Shown piece by piece: positions 8,374 to 18,950 of a DNA stretch of 64,000 nt. This DNA comes from Microbacterium esteraromaticum (GTDB taxonomy: Bacteria; Actinomycetota; Actinomycetes; Actinomycetales; Microbacteriaceae). Under the pieces are notes generated by a model. The model worked only from the letters and a program-made list of their open reading frames with translations. It did not search any database and was not told the DNA's origin. The stretch's first letter is position 1. Each line of letters opens with the position of its first letter. Position numbers and translations under genes: made by a program. Where the stretch lies: positions 1 to 64,000 of the forward strand of contig NZ_FUKO01000030.1 in assembly GCF_900163815.1 (NCBI RefSeq), written 5' to 3'.

Positions 8374-8404
8374 AGGCCCCGAGTTCCGAAGAACCCGGGG
8401 CCTC
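8374..8404. terminator. Terminator hairpin between lipoprotein gene and rpoC
   Basis: AGGCCCCGAGTTC pairs with GAACCCGGGGCCT around a tight loop, just after the lipoprotein stop. A second small hairpin (8472-8492, CCGAACGAG/CTCGTCGG) lies just past the rpoC stop on the minus strand and may end rpoC. Confidence 0.8.
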
Positions 8405-8500
8405 TCAGTGGATCAGCTCAACCTCAGCTGTGTTCGCGACTTCGTCGCTCGACAACTTTCAATCGGCTCGGCCGAACGAGCAAGCTCGTCGGCTCGACAA

Positions 8501-11500
8501 TCAGTTGTACGTACCGGGGGTGATGTCGTCCGTGGAGAACGCGTCGAAGTCGACGTAGCCGAAGTCGCCCTCAGCGTACGCGCCGTCGGATGCGAAGATC
8601 CGGTTCGGGTAGCGCTCACTCTTGGCTTCTTCCGTCGCCTCGACAGTGATGTCGCGGTATCGGTTCAGACCGGTTCCGGCAGGAATCAGCTTTCCGATGA
8701 TGACGTTCTCCTTGAGGCCGACCAGCGGGTCGCGCTTGCCTTCCATGGCGGCCTGCGTGAGCACGCGGGTCGTCTCCTGGAAGGAAGCAGCCGACAGCCA
8801 CGACTCCGTCGCAAGCGACGCCTTCGTAATACCCATCAGCTCGGGGCGACCCGATGCCGGGCGCTTGCCCTCGGACACAGCCTCGCGGTTGATCTGCTGG
8901 TAGCGCTTCAGGTCGACCATCTCGCCCGGAAGCAGCGTCGTGTCAGCGTGGTCGACCACGGTGACCTTCCGCAGCATCTGACGCACGATGACCTCGATGT
9001 GCTTGTCGTGGATCGGCACACCCTGCGAGCGGTAGACGCCCTGCACGCCGCTGACGAGGTAACGCTGCACCTCGCGGGCGCCCATGACGCGCATGACCTC
9101 CTTCGGGTCGAGGGTGCCGACCAGAAGGGGCTGACCGACGGTGACATGCTGGCCGTCCTCGACGAGAAGCGTTGCACGCCTCAGCACCGGGTAGACCACC
9201 TCTTCGTCACCGCTGTCGGGCGTCAGGATGACGCGCTTGCCCTTCTCGTTCTCTTCGATCGCGATGCGGCCATCGGCCTCGGCGATGGGAGAGGCACCCT
9301 TCGGGGTGCGCGCCTCGAAGAGCTCCTGCACACGCGGCAGACCCTGGGTGATGTCATCAGCCGAAGCCGAACCACCCGTGTGGAAGGTACGCATCGTCAG
9401 CTGGGTTCCAGGCTCACCGATCGACTGCGCAGCGATGATGCCGACAGCCTCGCCGATGTCGACGGTCTTGCCCGTCGCCAGCGAACGGCCGTAGCACTGT
9501 GCGCACACACCGACAGCGGAGTCGCAGGTCAGCACCGAGCGCACCTTGATGGTCTCGACACCCGCCTCGACCAGCTTGTCGATGAGCACGTCGCCGACGT
9601 CTTCACCAGCAGTCGCGACGACCTCGCCAGCCGAGTTGACGGCTTCGGATGCCAGGGTGCGAGCGAACACCGAGTTCTCGACGTTCGGGTCGCGCACCAG
9701 CTCGCCCTGCGAGTTCGGAGCAGCGATCGGGAGCTCGAGGCCCTTCGACGTGCCGCAGTCCTCTTCGCGGATGATGACGTCCTGCGAGACATCCACCAGA
9801 CGACGGGTCAGGTAACCCGAGTCGGCGGTACGCAGAGCGGTGTCAGCCAGACCCTTACGGGTACCGTGCGTCGCGATGAAGTACTCCGCCACCGACAGAC
9901 CCTCGCGGTACGAGGAGATGATCGGACGGGGGATGATCTCACCCTTGGGGTTGTTCACCAGACCGCGCATACCCGCGATGTTGCGGATCTGCAGCCAGTT
10001 ACCACGGGCACCCGACGTCACCATGCGGTTGATCGTGTTGTCCTCGGGGAAGTTGGCGCGCATCGCGGCCTGGACCTCGTCAGTTGCCTCGGTCCAGATC
10101 TTGATGAGCTCCTGGCGGCGCTCAGCATCCGTCGTCAGACCCTTGTCGTACTGCGACTGAACCTTCGCGGCCAGCTTCTCGTAACGACCGACGATCTCCT
10201 TCTTGTTCGGAGGAGTGAGGATGTCGCTGAGAGCAACCGTGACGCCCGAGCGAGTCGCCCAGTGGAAGCCAGCATCCTTGATGCGGTCCAGCGTGGCGGC
10301 CGTCTCGACCTTGGGGTATTCCTCGGCCAGCTTGTTCACGATCTGCGACAGCTTGCCCTTGTCGGCCTGCTCACGCACGAACGGGTAGCCCTTGGGGAGC
10401 GCGCCGTTGAAGATCGCCTGACCGAGCGAAGCGTCGAGGAGCCCGTGACGCTCGTAGCCCTCCGGAGCCTCGCCCTCAAGGAAGGTGAGACCGGGAACGC
10501 GGATGCGAATCTTCGCCTGAAGGTCGAGGGTGCCCTCGTCCTTCGCCAGGATCGCCTCGGAGACCGAGCCGAACGCACGACCCTCACCGGCTGCGCCCTC
10601 CTTGACCGTGGTCAGGTGGTGCAGACCGATGATCATGTCCTGCGAAGGCAGGGTGACCGGACGGCCGTCAGACGGCTTGAGGATGTTGTTCGACGCCAGC
10701 ATCAGCACGCGGGCCTCGGCCTGAGCCTCGACCGACAGCGGCAGGTGCACAGCCATCTGGTCACCGTCGAAGTCGGCGTTGAACGCCGCGCAGACGAGCG
10801 GGTGCAGCTGGATGGCCTTGCCCTCGACGAGCTGAGGCTCGAAGGCCTGGATGCCCAGACGGTGCAGGGTAGGTGCGCGGTTCAGCAGCACGGGGCGCTC
10901 GCGGATGATCTCCTCGAGCACGTCCCAGACCTCGCCACGGGTGCGCTCGACAGCGCGCTTGGCGGCCTTGATGTTCTGCGAGTGACCGAGGTCGATCAGA
11001 CGCTTGATCACGAACGGCTTGAACAGCTCCAGAGCCATCTGCTTGGGCAGACCGCACTGGTGCAGCTTCAACTGCGGGCCCACCACGATGACCGAACGGC
11101 CCGAGTAGTCCACGCGCTTGCCGAGCAGGTTCTGACGGAAACGACCCTGCTTGCCCTTCAGCATGTCGCTGAGGGACTTCAGTGCGCGGTTTCCGGTACC
11201 GGTGACGGGGCGACCACGGCGGCCGTTGTCGAACAGTGCGTCGACGGCCTCCTGCAGCATCCGCTTCTCGTTGTTGACGATGATCTCGGGGGCACCGAGG
11301 TCGATCAGACGACGCAGACGGTTGTTGCGGTTGATGACGCGGCGGTACAGGTCGTTCAGATCGCTGGTGGCGAAGCGGCCACCGTCGAGCTGGACCATCG
11401 GGCGCAGCTCCGGCGGGATCACCGGAACGACGTCGAGGACCATGGCGGCCGGGCTCATGCCGGTCTCCAGGAACGAGTTGACGACCTTCAGGCGCTTGAT

Positions 11501-12376
11501 CGCGCGAATCTTGCGCTGGCCCTTGCCCTCAGAGATCTGCAGGTGCAGGTTCTCGGACTCGGCCTTCAAGTCGAAGGACTCCAGGCGACGCTTGATCGAC
11601 TCGGCGCCCATGTAGGCCTCGAAGTACTGACCGAAGCGGTCCTGCAGCTCGTAGAAGACGTCGTCCTCGGGACGAAGAGCACCCACCTCGAGCGTGCGGA
11701 AGTCCTCCCACACGCGCTCGAGCTTGGCGATGGCCTCGTCGGCACCCTTGCGGGTGAGAGTCATCTCCTTCTCGGCGGCGTCCTTGACCTTCTTCTTGGC
11801 ATCCGCCTTGGCACCCTCTGCCTCAAGAGCAGCGAGGTCCTCTTCGAGCTTGGCCAGGCGCTCCGCGATCTTGGCATCGCGGCGGTCGCCGAGCGTCTTC
11901 AGCTCGAGACGGATGTTGTTCTCCTGCGTGGCGAGGTCGCGGTGACGAGCATCCTCGTCGACCGAGATCACCATGTAGGCGGCGAAGTAGATGACCTTCT
12001 CGAGGTCCTTCGGCGCCATGTCGAGCAGGTAGCCGAGCCGCGAGGGCACACCCTTGAAGTACCAGATGTGCGTGACGGGAGCGGCGAGCTCGATGTGGCC
12101 CATGCGCTCACGACGGACGGAGCTCTTGGTGACCTCCACGCCGCAGCGCTCGCAGACGATGCCCTTGAAGCGGACGCGCTTGTACTTGCCGCAGGCGCAC
12201 TCCCAGTCGCGGGAGGGTCCGAAGATCTGCTCGCCGAAGAGGCCGTCCTTCTCAGGCTTCAGCGTGCGGTAGTTGATTGTCTCTGGCTTCTTGACCTCAC
12301 CGTACGACCATCCGCGGATGTCGTCAGCGGTGGCGAGGCCGATTCGAAGCTCATCGAAAGTTGTTGATTCGAGCAC
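8501..12376 (-). CDS. rpoC: DNA-directed RNA polymerase subunit beta'
   Basis: The 1291-residue beta' subunit holds the RNA polymerase active site. The N-terminal zinc site uses C60, C62, C75 and C78. The catalytic Mg2+ loop NADFDGDQM has D535, D537 and D539. The clamp helices and bridge/trigger regions follow; a second Cys cluster ([17 protein letters not shown]) forms the C-terminal zinc site. It starts at GTG 12376 after AGGAGA, 45 bp from the rpoB stop, so it is the second gene of the rpoBC operon. The length is normal for actinobacteria. The 1319-residue frame opposite it is an antisense shadow. Confidence 0.99.
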   Translation of the reverse strand: MLESTTFDELRIGLATADDIRGWSYGEVKKPETINYRTLKPEKDGLFGEQIFGPSRDWECACGKYKRVRFKGIVCERCGVEVTKSSVRRERMGHIELAAPVTHIWYFKGVPSRLGYLLDMAPKDLEKVIYFAAYMVISVDEDARHRDLATQENNIRLELKTLGDRRDAKIAERLAKLEEDLAALEAEGAKADAKKKVKDAAEKEMTLTRKGADEAIAKLERVWEDFRTLEVGALRPEDDVFYELQDRFGQYFEAYMGAESIKRRLESFDLKAESENLHLQISEGKGQRKIRAIKRLKVVNSFLETGMSPAAMVLDVVPVIPPELRPMVQLDGGRFATSDLNDLYRRVINRNNRLRRLIDLGAPEIIVNNEKRMLQEAVDALFDNGRRGRPVTGTGNRALKSLSDMLKGKQGRFRQNLLGKRVDYSGRSVIVVGPQLKLHQCGLPKQMALELFKPFVIKRLIDLGHSQNIKAAKRAVERTRGEVWDVLEEIIRERPVLLNRAPTLHRLGIQAFEPQLVEGKAIQLHPLVCAAFNADFDGDQMAVHLPLSVEAQAEARVLMLASNNILKPSDGRPVTLPSQDMIIGLHHLTTVKEGAAGEGRAFGSVSEAILAKDEGTLDLQAKIRIRVPGLTFLEGEAPEGYERHGLLDASLGQAIFNGALPKGYPFVREQADKGKLSQIVNKLAEEYPKVETAATLDRIKDAGFHWATRSGVTVALSDILTPPNKKEIVGRYEKLAAKVQSQYDKGLTTDAERRQELIKIWTEATDEVQAAMRANFPEDNTINRMVTSGARGNWLQIRNIAGMRGLVNNPKGEIIPRPIISSYREGLSVAEYFIATHGTRKGLADTALRTADSGYLTRRLVDVSQDVIIREEDCGTSKGLELPIAAPNSQGELVRDPNVENSVFARTLASEAVNSAGEVVATAGEDVGDVLIDKLVEAGVETIKVRSVLTCDSAVGVCAQCYGRSLATGKTVDIGEAVGIIAAQSIGEPGTQLTMRTFHTGGSASADDITQGLPRVQELFEARTPKGASPIAEADGRIAIEENEKGKRVILTPDSGDEEVVYPVLRRATLLVEDGQHVTVGQPLLVGTLDPKEVMRVMGAREVQRYLVSGVQGVYRSQGVPIHDKHIEVIVRQMLRKVTVVDHADTTLLPGEMVDLKRYQQINREAVSEGKRPASGRPELMGITKASLATESWLSAASFQETTRVLTQAAMEGKRDPLVGLKENVIIGKLIPAGTGLNRYRDITVEATEEAKSERYPNRIFASDGAYAEGDFGYVDFDAFSTDDITPGTYN

Positions 12377-12421
12377 TAGTTCTCCTGTGTAGAAAATCTG
12401 TCGCTAATCGAAAGGACCGGG

Positions 12422-15400
12422 TCAGATCTCGTCGATCGATGCGGCTTCGAAACGGCTGGAGATGTTGATGCCGAGCTCTTCCGCTGCACGGAAGGCCTCG
12501 TCATCGGTGTCTCGCAGGTTGACTGCGGTGCCATCGGCCGAGAGGACCTCGACGTTCAGGCAGAGCGACTGCATCTCCTTCAAGAGCACCTTGAAGGACT
12601 CGGGGATGCCGGGCTCCTGGATGTTCTCGCCCTTGACGATCGCCTCGTACACCTTGACGCGGCCGAGGATGTCGTCGGACTTGATCGTGAGGAGCTCCTG
12701 CAGCGCGTATGCGGCGCCGTAGGCCTCGAGGGCCCACACCTCCATCTCACCGAAGCGCTGTCCACCGAACTGCGCCTTACCGCCGAGCGGCTGCTGGGTG
12801 ATCATCGAGTACGGACCCGTGGAACGTGCGTGGATCTTGTCGTCGACGAGGTGGTGCAGCTTCAGGATGTACATGTAGCCCACCGAGACAGGTGCCGGGA
12901 ACGGCTCGCCGGAGCGACCGTCGAACAGCAGCGTCTTGCCGGATGCGCCGATCAGGCGATCGCCATCACGGGTGACCCGCGTGGAGTCGAGCAATCCGGA
13001 GATCTCGTGCTCACTGGCACCGTCGAACACCGGGGTCGCAACCTTGGTGTTCGGAGCGACGTCGCGCGCTTCCTCAGGCAGCTTCACAGCCCACTCGGGG
13101 TTGCCCTCGACCTTCCAGCCCTGCTTGGCGATCCACCCGAGGTGGGTCTCCAGCACCTGGCCGAAGTTCATGCGGCCCGGGATGCCGAGCGGGTTGAGCA
13201 CCACGTCGACGGGCGTGCCATCCGCGAGGAACGGCATGTCTTCGACGGGGAGAATCTTCGCGATGACGCCCTTGTTGCCGTGACGGCCGGCGAGCTTGTC
13301 GCCCTCAGTGATCTTGCGCTTCTGGGCGATGTAGACCACGACGCGGCGGTTGACGCCCGAGCCGAGCTCGTCGTCGCCCTCTTCGGCGTTGAACTCCTTG
13401 ACGGCGATGATCGTGCCCTGCTCACCGTGCGGCACCTTGAGCGACGTGTCGCGAACCTCGCGGCTCTTCTCGTTGAAGATCGCGCGGAGCAGACGCTCCT
13501 CGGCCGACAGCTCGGTCTCGCCCTTGGGCGTGACCTTGCCGACGAGGATGTCGCCGGGGCGAACCTCGGCGCCGATGCGGATGATGCCGCGCTCGTCGAG
13601 GTCCTTCAGCAGCTCGGGGCTGACGTTGGGGAGGTCACGGGTGATCTCCTCCTTGCCGAGCTTCGTGTCGCGAGCGTCGACCTCGTACTCCTCGATGTGA
13701 ATCGAAGAGAGGGTGTCGTCCTTCACCAACTCCTGGCTGAGGATAATCGCGTCCTCGAAGTTGTGGCCTTCCCACGGCATGAACGCGACGAGCAGGTTCT
13801 TGCCGAGCGCAAGCTCGCCGTTCTCGGTGGCGGGGCCGTCTGCGAGGACCTCGCCGACCTCCACGCGCTCACCGGCGTTGACGACGACGCGCTGGTTGTA
13901 GGACGTGCCCTGGTTCGAGCGGTCGAACTTGCGCAGGTGGTATTCCTGCGTGCCACCCTCGTCGAGCATGACGACGATGCGGTCTGCAGAGACCTCGCTG
14001 ACGACACCGGCCTTGGCTGCGGTGACGACGTCACCTGCGTCGATGGCGGTGTAGCCCTCCATACCGGTGCCGACCAGCGGCGAGTCGGAGCGGAGCAGCG
14101 GCACAGCCTGACGCTGCATGTTGGCACCCATCAGGGCGCGCTGGGCGTCATCGTGCTCGAGGAACGGAACGAGCGAGGTCGCCACCGACACCATCTGGCG
14201 CGGGGAGACATCCATGTAGCCGATCTCCTCGGGGAGGAACAGGTCGACCTCACCGTTGCCGCCACGGGGGCGGGCGAGAACCTGGTCTTCGCTGAAGCGG
14301 TTCTTCTTGTCGAGCGGGGCGTTCGCCTGCGCGATGTTGAAGTCGACCTCTTCGGATGCCGTGAGGTAGTCGATCTGGTCGGTGACCACGCCATCGGAGA
14401 CACGACGGTACGGCGTCTCGATGAAGCCGAAGGAGTTGATGCGCGCGAAGGTCGCGAGCGCACCGATCAGGCCGATGTTCGGGCCTTCCGGCGTCTCGAT
14501 CGGGCACATGCGGCCGTAGTGCGAGGGGTGCACGTCACGGACCTCGACGCCGGCGCGGTCACGGCTCAGGCCACCAGGGCCGAGGGCCGAGAGGCGGCGC
14601 TTGTTGGTCAGGCCCGCGAGCGGGTTGTTCTGATCCATGAACTGCGACAGCTGCGAGGTGCCGAAGAACTCCTTGATCGCGGCGACGACGGGGCGCACGT
14701 TGATCAGAGTCTGCGGGGTGATCGCCTCGATGTCCTGCGTGGTCATGCGCTCGCGGACGACGCGCTCCATGCGGGACAGACCGGTGCGGACCTGGTTCTG
14801 GATGAGCTCGCCGACGGCGCGGATGCGACGGTTGCCGAAGTTGTCGATGTCGTCGGTGGCGATCCGGATGTCGGCCTTCTTGCCCGAGCGGATGCCTTCG
14901 AACGACTCGTCGCCACGGTGCAGGCGCACCATGTACTTGATCGTCGCGACGATGTCTTCCACCGTCAGAACAGAGTCCGTCAGCGGGGCTGCGAGGCCGA
15001 GCTTCTGGTTGATCTTGTAACGACCCACCTTGGCCAGGTCGTAGCGCTTCGAGTTGAAGTAGAAGTTGTCGAGCAGCGCGCGGGCGGCCTCAGCGGCGAC
15101 CTGCTCGCCTGGACGCAGCTTGCGGTAGATGTCGCGCAGCGCGTCTTCCTTGGTGAGGATGGTGTCCTTCGCCAGAGTCTCCTCGATCGACGGGAAACCG
15201 GCGAACTCGGTGAGGATCTCTTCGCTGGTCATGCCCAGCGCCTTGAGGAAGACCGTGACCGACTGCTTGCGCTTGCGGTCGATGCGCACGCCCACCTGGT
15301 CGCGCTTGTCGACCTCGAACTCGAGCCATGCACCACGGCTCGGAATGACGCGTGCGGTGACGATGTCCTTATCGGACGTCTTGTCCGGCGTCTTGTCGAA

Positions 15401-15922
15401 GTAGACACCGGGCGAGCGCACGAGCTGCGAGACGACGACGCGCTCGGAGCCGTTGATGATGAACGTGCCCTTGCCGGTCTGCAGCGGGAAGTCGCCCATG
15501 AAGACGGTCTGCGTCTTGATCTCACCGGTGAGGTGGTTCATGAACTCGGCCTCGACGTACAGCGGAGCGGCGTAGGTCTTGCCACGCTCCTTGCACTCGT
15601 CGATCGAGTACTTCTCCGGCTCGAGATACGGGTTCGTGAAGCTCAGCTGCATCGTTTCGCCGAGGTCTTCGATCGGAGAGATCTCCTCGAAGATCTCGCC
15701 GAGACCGCTGTTCTCGTTGACGTCGGTGCGACCGGCCTTCTTGGCTTCGGCGACCCGGGCCTTCCAGTCGTCGTTGCCGACCAGCCAGCCGAAGGATTCG
15801 GTCTGGAGGGCGAGAAGGTCAGGGACCTCGAGCTTGTCGGAGATCTTGGCGAACGAGAGGCGGGAGACTCCGCGTCCGTTCTTGTTGGTGGTGGATGTGG
15901 ATGCGTTGCGAGCAGCAGCCAA
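12422..15922 (-). CDS. rpoB: DNA-directed RNA polymerase subunit beta, with Asn at the rifampicin-pocket His
   Basis: The 1166-residue beta subunit. I choose TTG 15922 as the start because GGAGG lies eight bases upstream and the protein then begins AAARNAST, as in related actinobacteria; a longer frame reads through the leader. The rifampicin region reads [15 protein letters not shown], then [14 protein letters not shown]. The Asn (N440; codon at 14603-14605) replaces the His that is E. coli 526, while D516, S531 and neighbours are unchanged. His to Asn at this site is known to reduce rifampicin binding and is typical of rpoB(R) paralogs in some actinomycetes. It is transcribed from a clear promoter (16047-16075) through a structured leader and is followed by rpoC. 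Confidence 0.98.
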   Translation of the reverse strand: MAAARNASTSTTNKNGRGVSRLSFAKISDKLEVPDLLALQTESFGWLVGNDDWKARVAEAKKAGRTDVNENSGLGEIFEEISPIEDLGETMQLSFTNPYLEPEKYSIDECKERGKTYAAPLYVEAEFMNHLTGEIKTQTVFMGDFPLQTGKGTFIINGSERVVVSQLVRSPGVYFDKTPDKTSDKDIVTARVIPSRGAWLEFEVDKRDQVGVRIDRKRKQSVTVFLKALGMTSEEILTEFAGFPSIEETLAKDTILTKEDALRDIYRKLRPGEQVAAEAARALLDNFYFNSKRYDLAKVGRYKINQKLGLAAPLTDSVLTVEDIVATIKYMVRLHRGDESFEGIRSGKKADIRIATDDIDNFGNRRIRAVGELIQNQVRTGLSRMERVVRERMTTQDIEAITPQTLINVRPVVAAIKEFFGTSQLSQFMDQNNPLAGLTNKRRLSALGPGGLSRDRAGVEVRDVHPSHYGRMCPIETPEGPNIGLIGALATFARINSFGFIETPYRRVSDGVVTDQIDYLTASEEVDFNIAQANAPLDKKNRFSEDQVLARPRGGNGEVDLFLPEEIGYMDVSPRQMVSVATSLVPFLEHDDAQRALMGANMQRQAVPLLRSDSPLVGTGMEGYTAIDAGDVVTAAKAGVVSEVSADRIVVMLDEGGTQEYHLRKFDRSNQGTSYNQRVVVNAGERVEVGEVLADGPATENGELALGKNLLVAFMPWEGHNFEDAIILSQELVKDDTLSSIHIEEYEVDARDTKLGKEEITRDLPNVSPELLKDLDERGIIRIGAEVRPGDILVGKVTPKGETELSAEERLLRAIFNEKSREVRDTSLKVPHGEQGTIIAVKEFNAEEGDDELGSGVNRRVVVYIAQKRKITEGDKLAGRHGNKGVIAKILPVEDMPFLADGTPVDVVLNPLGIPGRMNFGQVLETHLGWIAKQGWKVEGNPEWAVKLPEEARDVAPNTKVATPVFDGASEHEISGLLDSTRVTRDGDRLIGASGKTLLFDGRSGEPFPAPVSVGYMYILKLHHLVDDKIHARSTGPYSMITQQPLGGKAQFGGQRFGEMEVWALEAYGAAYALQELLTIKSDDILGRVKVYEAIVKGENIQEPGIPESFKVLLKEMQSLCLNVEVLSADGTAVNLRDTDDEAFRAAEELGINISSRFEAASIDEI

Positions 15923-15980
15923 GGGAGTAACCTCCGTGTGCCCCGTGCGAGGGGTGGTCGATTCCTGGACGTCAGTGAAG

Positions 15981-16039
15981 TGCGCTCGTGAACTCAACGA
16001 ATGCCGACCACCATATGAGGGCATGGAGAAGCGAGCGCA
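15981..16039 (-). promoter_or_regulatory. Stem-loop at the 5' end of the rpoB leader
   Basis: TGCGCTCG (15981-15988) pairs with CGAGCGCA (16032-16039), and inside it ATGCC (16001-16005) pairs with GGCAT (16020-16024). On the minus strand it starts within a few bases of the predicted transcript start, so the rpoB mRNA would carry a 5'-terminal hairpin, which may affect stability or attenuation. Confidence 0.5.
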
Positions 16040-16046
16040 ACTACCA

Positions 16047-16075
16047 ACTATATGCCGAGAATCGCGACATGGCAA
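16047..16075 (-). promoter_or_regulatory. Sigma-A-type promoter of rpoBC
   Basis: On the minus strand, TTGCCA (16075-16070) and TATAGT (16052-16047) are separated by exactly 17 bp, close to the TTGACA/TATAAT consensus. The predicted start near 16040 gives a leader of about 118 nt before the TTG start of rpoB. Confidence 0.78.
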
Positions 16076-16134
16076 GCTCAGTCCTTGACCAATTCGGGAA
16101 GCTGCGGTATTGGCACCCTCTGCGACACTGAAGC

Positions 16135-16647
16135 ATGCGCGTTCTGCTGAAGTTCACCATCGACTGCGATCCCGACACCGCGTGGCATGCCGTGCATTCA
16201 CCGAAAGCAGTGTCGCAACTATATGCGCCCCTGCTGCAGATGCGCGCGGTGCAGGCTACCGGGTTTCCCGAGGCCTGGGCTCCCGGCGATGAAGTGCCGG
16301 TGCAGCTCGCGGCGTTCGGATGCATCCCGGTCGGTCGACAGCTGATTCATGTCAGCGAGCGCGTCGTGGAAGAGCCCGACGGTCAGGTGCGGATCTTTCG
16401 AGACAGCGGCATCCCCCTCACCGGCCCTCTCAGCGGCCTCGTTGTCTGGGACCATCAGATGGCCATCTCTCCCGCTCCTGGCCAGCCGCACCGAACCCTC
16501 TGGCGCGACCGACTCACCTTCGATGGCCCGACCGCACCCCTGCTCTGGCCGGTGCTGTGGGCGAGCTGGCAGGCTCGCGGGTTGCGCATGCGCTCCCTCG
16601 CCCGGGCATGGAGCACCGACCCGGATCTCGCGCCGAGCAACCTCTAG
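16135..16647 (+). CDS. Hypothetical protein, possibly SRPBCC/START-like
   Basis: A 170-residue soluble protein divergent from rpoB. It begins with [19 protein letters not shown] and ends with a long amphipathic segment ([19 protein letters not shown]). Alternating beta-strands with a C-terminal helix, and an opening like 'fiaspedaWraV', suggest a START/SRPBCC-type ligand-binding fold, which is a guess. No catalytic motif is recognised. It is followed after 10 bp by the spermidine synthase-like gene, so the two are probably co-transcribed. Confidence 0.6.
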   Translation: MRVLLKFTIDCDPDTAWHAVHSPKAVSQLYAPLLQMRAVQATGFPEAWAPGDEVPVQLAAFGCIPVGRQLIHVSERVVEEPDGQVRIFRDSGIPLTGPLSGLVVWDHQMAISPAPGQPHRTLWRDRLTFDGPTAPLLWPVLWASWQARGLRMRSLARAWSTDPDLAPSNL

Positions 16648-16657
16648 GCTCGATCCC

Positions 16658-17524
16658 ATGGGACGAGTGCGTGGACGCGATGTCGAGAACCCGCGCGCGC
16701 GGCTCGACCACGGTGGCGTGGCCGAGATCGCCCCGTCGGAATTCACGCACGGCTTCGAGCTGGTCGTCGATGGAACACCGCAGTCGCACGTCGACCTCGA
16801 TGACCCCACGCATCTGCACTTCGAGTACATCGTGCGCATGGGCGCCGTCATCGATCAGCTCGGCGGATCGCGCTCACCGCTCAGCGTCGTGCACCTGGGT
16901 GCGGGGGCGCTGACTCTCCCGCGCTATATCGATGCAACACGCCCTGGTTCACGCCAGCAGGTGATCGAGCTGGAGGGCCCGCTGGTCACGCTCGTGCGCG
17001 AGCACCTGCCGCTTCCGCGTGGCGCGGCTATCCGCATCCGCATCGGGGATGCCAGGGAGGGACTCCGCCGTCTCCCGCCAGCCCTGGTCGGCAGCTGCGA
17101 TCTCGTCGTCTCCGATGTCTTCTCGGGTGCGCAGACGCCCGCACACCTCACCAGCATCGAGTTCTATCAGGAGATCGCCGCACTGCTCTCCCCCACCGGC
17201 GTGCTGCTGGTGAACGTCGCCGACAGCCCGGGGCTCGCCTTCGCCCGCCGCCAGGTCGCGACGGTGCAGACGGCGTTCCGCGAGGTCGCGGTGCTGGCTG
17301 ACGCACAGGTGCTGAAGGGCCGGCGGTTCGGCAACCTCGTGCTGGCAGCATCCGCCACCGACCTTCCGACCGAATGGCTGCCGCGGATGCTGGCTGCCGG
17401 CCCGCACCCCGCGAAGATCGCTCAGGGCGCCGAGGTCGCGGCATTCGCGCGCGGTGCGGCGATCGTCACAGATGCGGATGCTGTGGCATCCCCACGCCCC
17501 GACGCGAATCTGTTTCTGCGCTGA
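16658..17524 (+). CDS. Spermidine synthase-like methyltransferase-fold protein
   Basis: A 288-residue protein with a Rossmann-like fold: VVHLGAGALTLPRYI (near residue 75) is the glycine-rich S-adenosyl loop, VIELEGPLV the acidic strand, IGDAREGL the next strand, and DLVVSDVFSG the active-site strand. The order matches the polyamine synthase family (SpeE), often called 'fused MFS/spermidine synthase' in actinobacteria. The start ATG 16658 follows the previous stop by 10 bp; a longer frame overlaps that gene. There is no transporter domain. Polyamine synthesis is possible but unproven. Confidence 0.78.
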   Translation: MGRVRGRDVENPRARLDHGGVAEIAPSEFTHGFELVVDGTPQSHVDLDDPTHLHFEYIVRMGAVIDQLGGSRSPLSVVHLGAGALTLPRYIDATRPGSRQQVIELEGPLVTLVREHLPLPRGAAIRIRIGDAREGLRRLPPALVGSCDLVVSDVFSGAQTPAHLTSIEFYQEIAALLSPTGVLLVNVADSPGLAFARRQVATVQTAFREVAVLADAQVLKGRRFGNLVLAASATDLPTEWLPRMLAAGPHPAKIAQGAEVAAFARGAAIVTDADAVASPRPDANLFLR

Positions 17525-17536
17525 CGCGACGCTTGC

Positions 17537-17587
17537 GCCGACGCACAGTCTGGGCCGGCGCACAGTCTGGGCCGGCGCACAGTCTGG
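17537..17587. repeat. 17-bp tandem repeat, three units
   Basis: Three head-to-tail units of GCCGGCGCACAGTCTGG (the first with GCCGAC) start a few bases after the spermidine synthase-like stop. A degenerate fourth start (GGGCCGACAC) follows. The rest of the 246-bp gap holds a weak inverted repeat, CCGGATGC/GCGTCCGG, near 17612-17637. Confidence 0.85.
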
Positions 17588-17770
17588 GGGCCGACACGCC
17601 AGTTGTAGGACCGGATGCTGGAAAGCGTCCGGCAAGTGTGCAAAAGACCCCTAACGTGTGAGCGCGTTCGGGTTGGAATGCGCCTCGCTTGCCCGAGCCA
17701 GGGCGTGCCTCAGTCGCTTCTGACGCGGGCAGGGCAGACTGGGAAAACACTGCGGAGAGGAGCATCAGTC

Positions 17771-18301
17771 GTGAGCATGATCCGAGGGTACGACCCCGAT
17801 TCTCTTCGTGAAATCGTCGATCAGCGAGAGTGCATGATGCGCCTCGAGGAGATCGAAAACCAGCGCAGTCTTCCCGCGCTGCTCGAACGCGTCTGGCTGC
17901 TGAAAGTGCTCGACCGTCTCGATGAGGCGCTGGAACTGGCCGATGAAGCCGTGCGCCAGGCGCGCATGGCGGGCACGCGCAAGGATGTGCTTCGCGCCCG
18001 CGTGCTGCACGGCACGATTCTGCAGAACCGCGGCGCGCACGCTGCTGCCGAGCAGGAGCTCGCCACCTGCGCGAACGAAGCCGAAGGTCAGGGCTGGGCG
18101 GGCATCGCCGCGTTCGCGCACCAGCATCATGGCAAGAACGCCTACGAGGCACGCGATTTCGATCAGGCGCGAGAGAGCTTCAAGCGCTCGCTGTTCCTGC
18201 GCCGCGAGGCCGGCGCCGATGACAGCGCGCTCGAGACGGCCCTGCGGGCGATCGAGGCCGCGGAGTTGCGCAGCTCGGCAGCATCCGGCGTTCTCGTCTG
18301 A
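17771..18301 (+). CDS. Tetratricopeptide-repeat protein
   Basis: A 176-residue, all-helical soluble protein. The start is GTG 17771 behind the strong GGAGAGGAG (17755-17763). Helix pairs with TPR-like spacing are visible (LLKVLDRLDEALELADEAVR, then the LHGTILQNRGAHAAAEQEL region, then HHGKNAYEARDFDQARESF, each given by its first residues). TPR arrays bind other proteins. The next gene, 66 bp on, encodes an SprT-like protease, with no clear functional link. Partner and role are unknown. Confidence 0.78.
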   Translation: MSMIRGYDPDSLREIVDQRECMMRLEEIENQRSLPALLERVWLLKVLDRLDEALELADEAVRQARMAGTRKDVLRARVLHGTILQNRGAHAAAEQELATCANEAEGQGWAGIAAFAHQHHGKNAYEARDFDQARESFKRSLFLRREAGADDSALETALRAIEAAELRSSAASGVLV

Positions 18302-18367
18302 GCGCATCGACGACGCTTTCGCCGCGGGTTCGCGCCGAATGTCGGCGGTGAGATCTACTCTGATCTC

Positions 18368-18856
18368 ATGGCAGATCTGATCCGGGTGCGCGTCTGGGCC
18401 GAGGCGCTGATCAGCATGCACCTCGACGAGACGTGGACTTTCGATTTCGATCACGCCAAGCGCCGGGCCGGGCTGTGCGACTATCGCCGCAAACGCATCA
18501 GCGTCTCGCGCTATCTGGCTGCGCGATTCGACGACGACGACATCCACCAGACGCTGCTGCACGAAGTCGCGCACGCACTTGCCGGGCACATGGCGGCGCA
18601 CGGCCCGGCGTGGAAGAAGATCGCGCGTGAGATCGGTTACGTCGGCGGCACCACCCACGAGGGCGAAACCGCTGTCGAGCTCGCCCCGTGGATCGGCACC
18701 TGCGCGGCCGGGCACATCGTCTACCGGCATCGACGTCCTGGGCGCGAGACCTCCTGCGCGAAGTGCTCGCGAAAATTCGATCGCCGATATCTGTTCGAGT
18801 GGCGACGGCGCGAGATCACGCCCGCTGATCGCCTCGCCGCACAGCTGCCGCGCTGA
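18368..18856 (+). CDS. SprT-like zinc metalloprotease
   Basis: A 162-residue protein with the metalloprotease motif HEVAHALAGH (H65, E66, H69, with H74 or H78 as third ligand) and a C-terminal segment with Cys-His pairs (GTCAAGH and TSCAKC) that probably forms a zinc ribbon. This is the SprT-like/Spartan catalytic domain. In eukaryotes Spartan cleaves DNA-protein crosslinks; in bacteria the role is largely unknown. The length is typical of SprT-like proteins. The gene ends near a GC-rich degenerate repeat and a convergent DUF3054 gene. Confidence 0.85.
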   Translation: MADLIRVRVWAEALISMHLDETWTFDFDHAKRRAGLCDYRRKRISVSRYLAARFDDDDIHQTLLHEVAHALAGHMAAHGPAWKKIAREIGYVGGTTHEGETAVELAPWIGTCAAGHIVYRHRRPGRETSCAKCSRKFDRRYLFEWRRREITPADRLAAQLPR

Positions 18857-18860
18857 AAGC

Positions 18861-18940
18861 GGCGTGCTCTGGCGGGCAGCGTGTTCTGCCGGCCGGCGTG
18901 CTCTGCCGGGCAGAGACGTGCTCTGCCGGGCGACGACGTG
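18861..18940. repeat. Degenerate GTGCTCTGCCGGGC repeats
   Basis: About four imperfect units of 17-20 bp built around GTGCTCTGCCGGGC fill the gap between the convergent SprT-like and DUF3054 genes. Confidence 0.6.
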
Positions 18941-18950
18941 CGTGGCGCCG

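Noticed and set aside
8408..12367. 1319-residue open frame on the plus strand opposite rpoC
   Set aside because: It is the reverse complement of a certain gene; its His/Arg/Asp/Val-rich, Leu-rich composition is typical of antisense frames in high-GC DNA, with no domain and no ribosome site.
12830..15991. 1053-residue open frame opposite rpoB
   Set aside because: Same antisense shadow effect; no recognisable domain.
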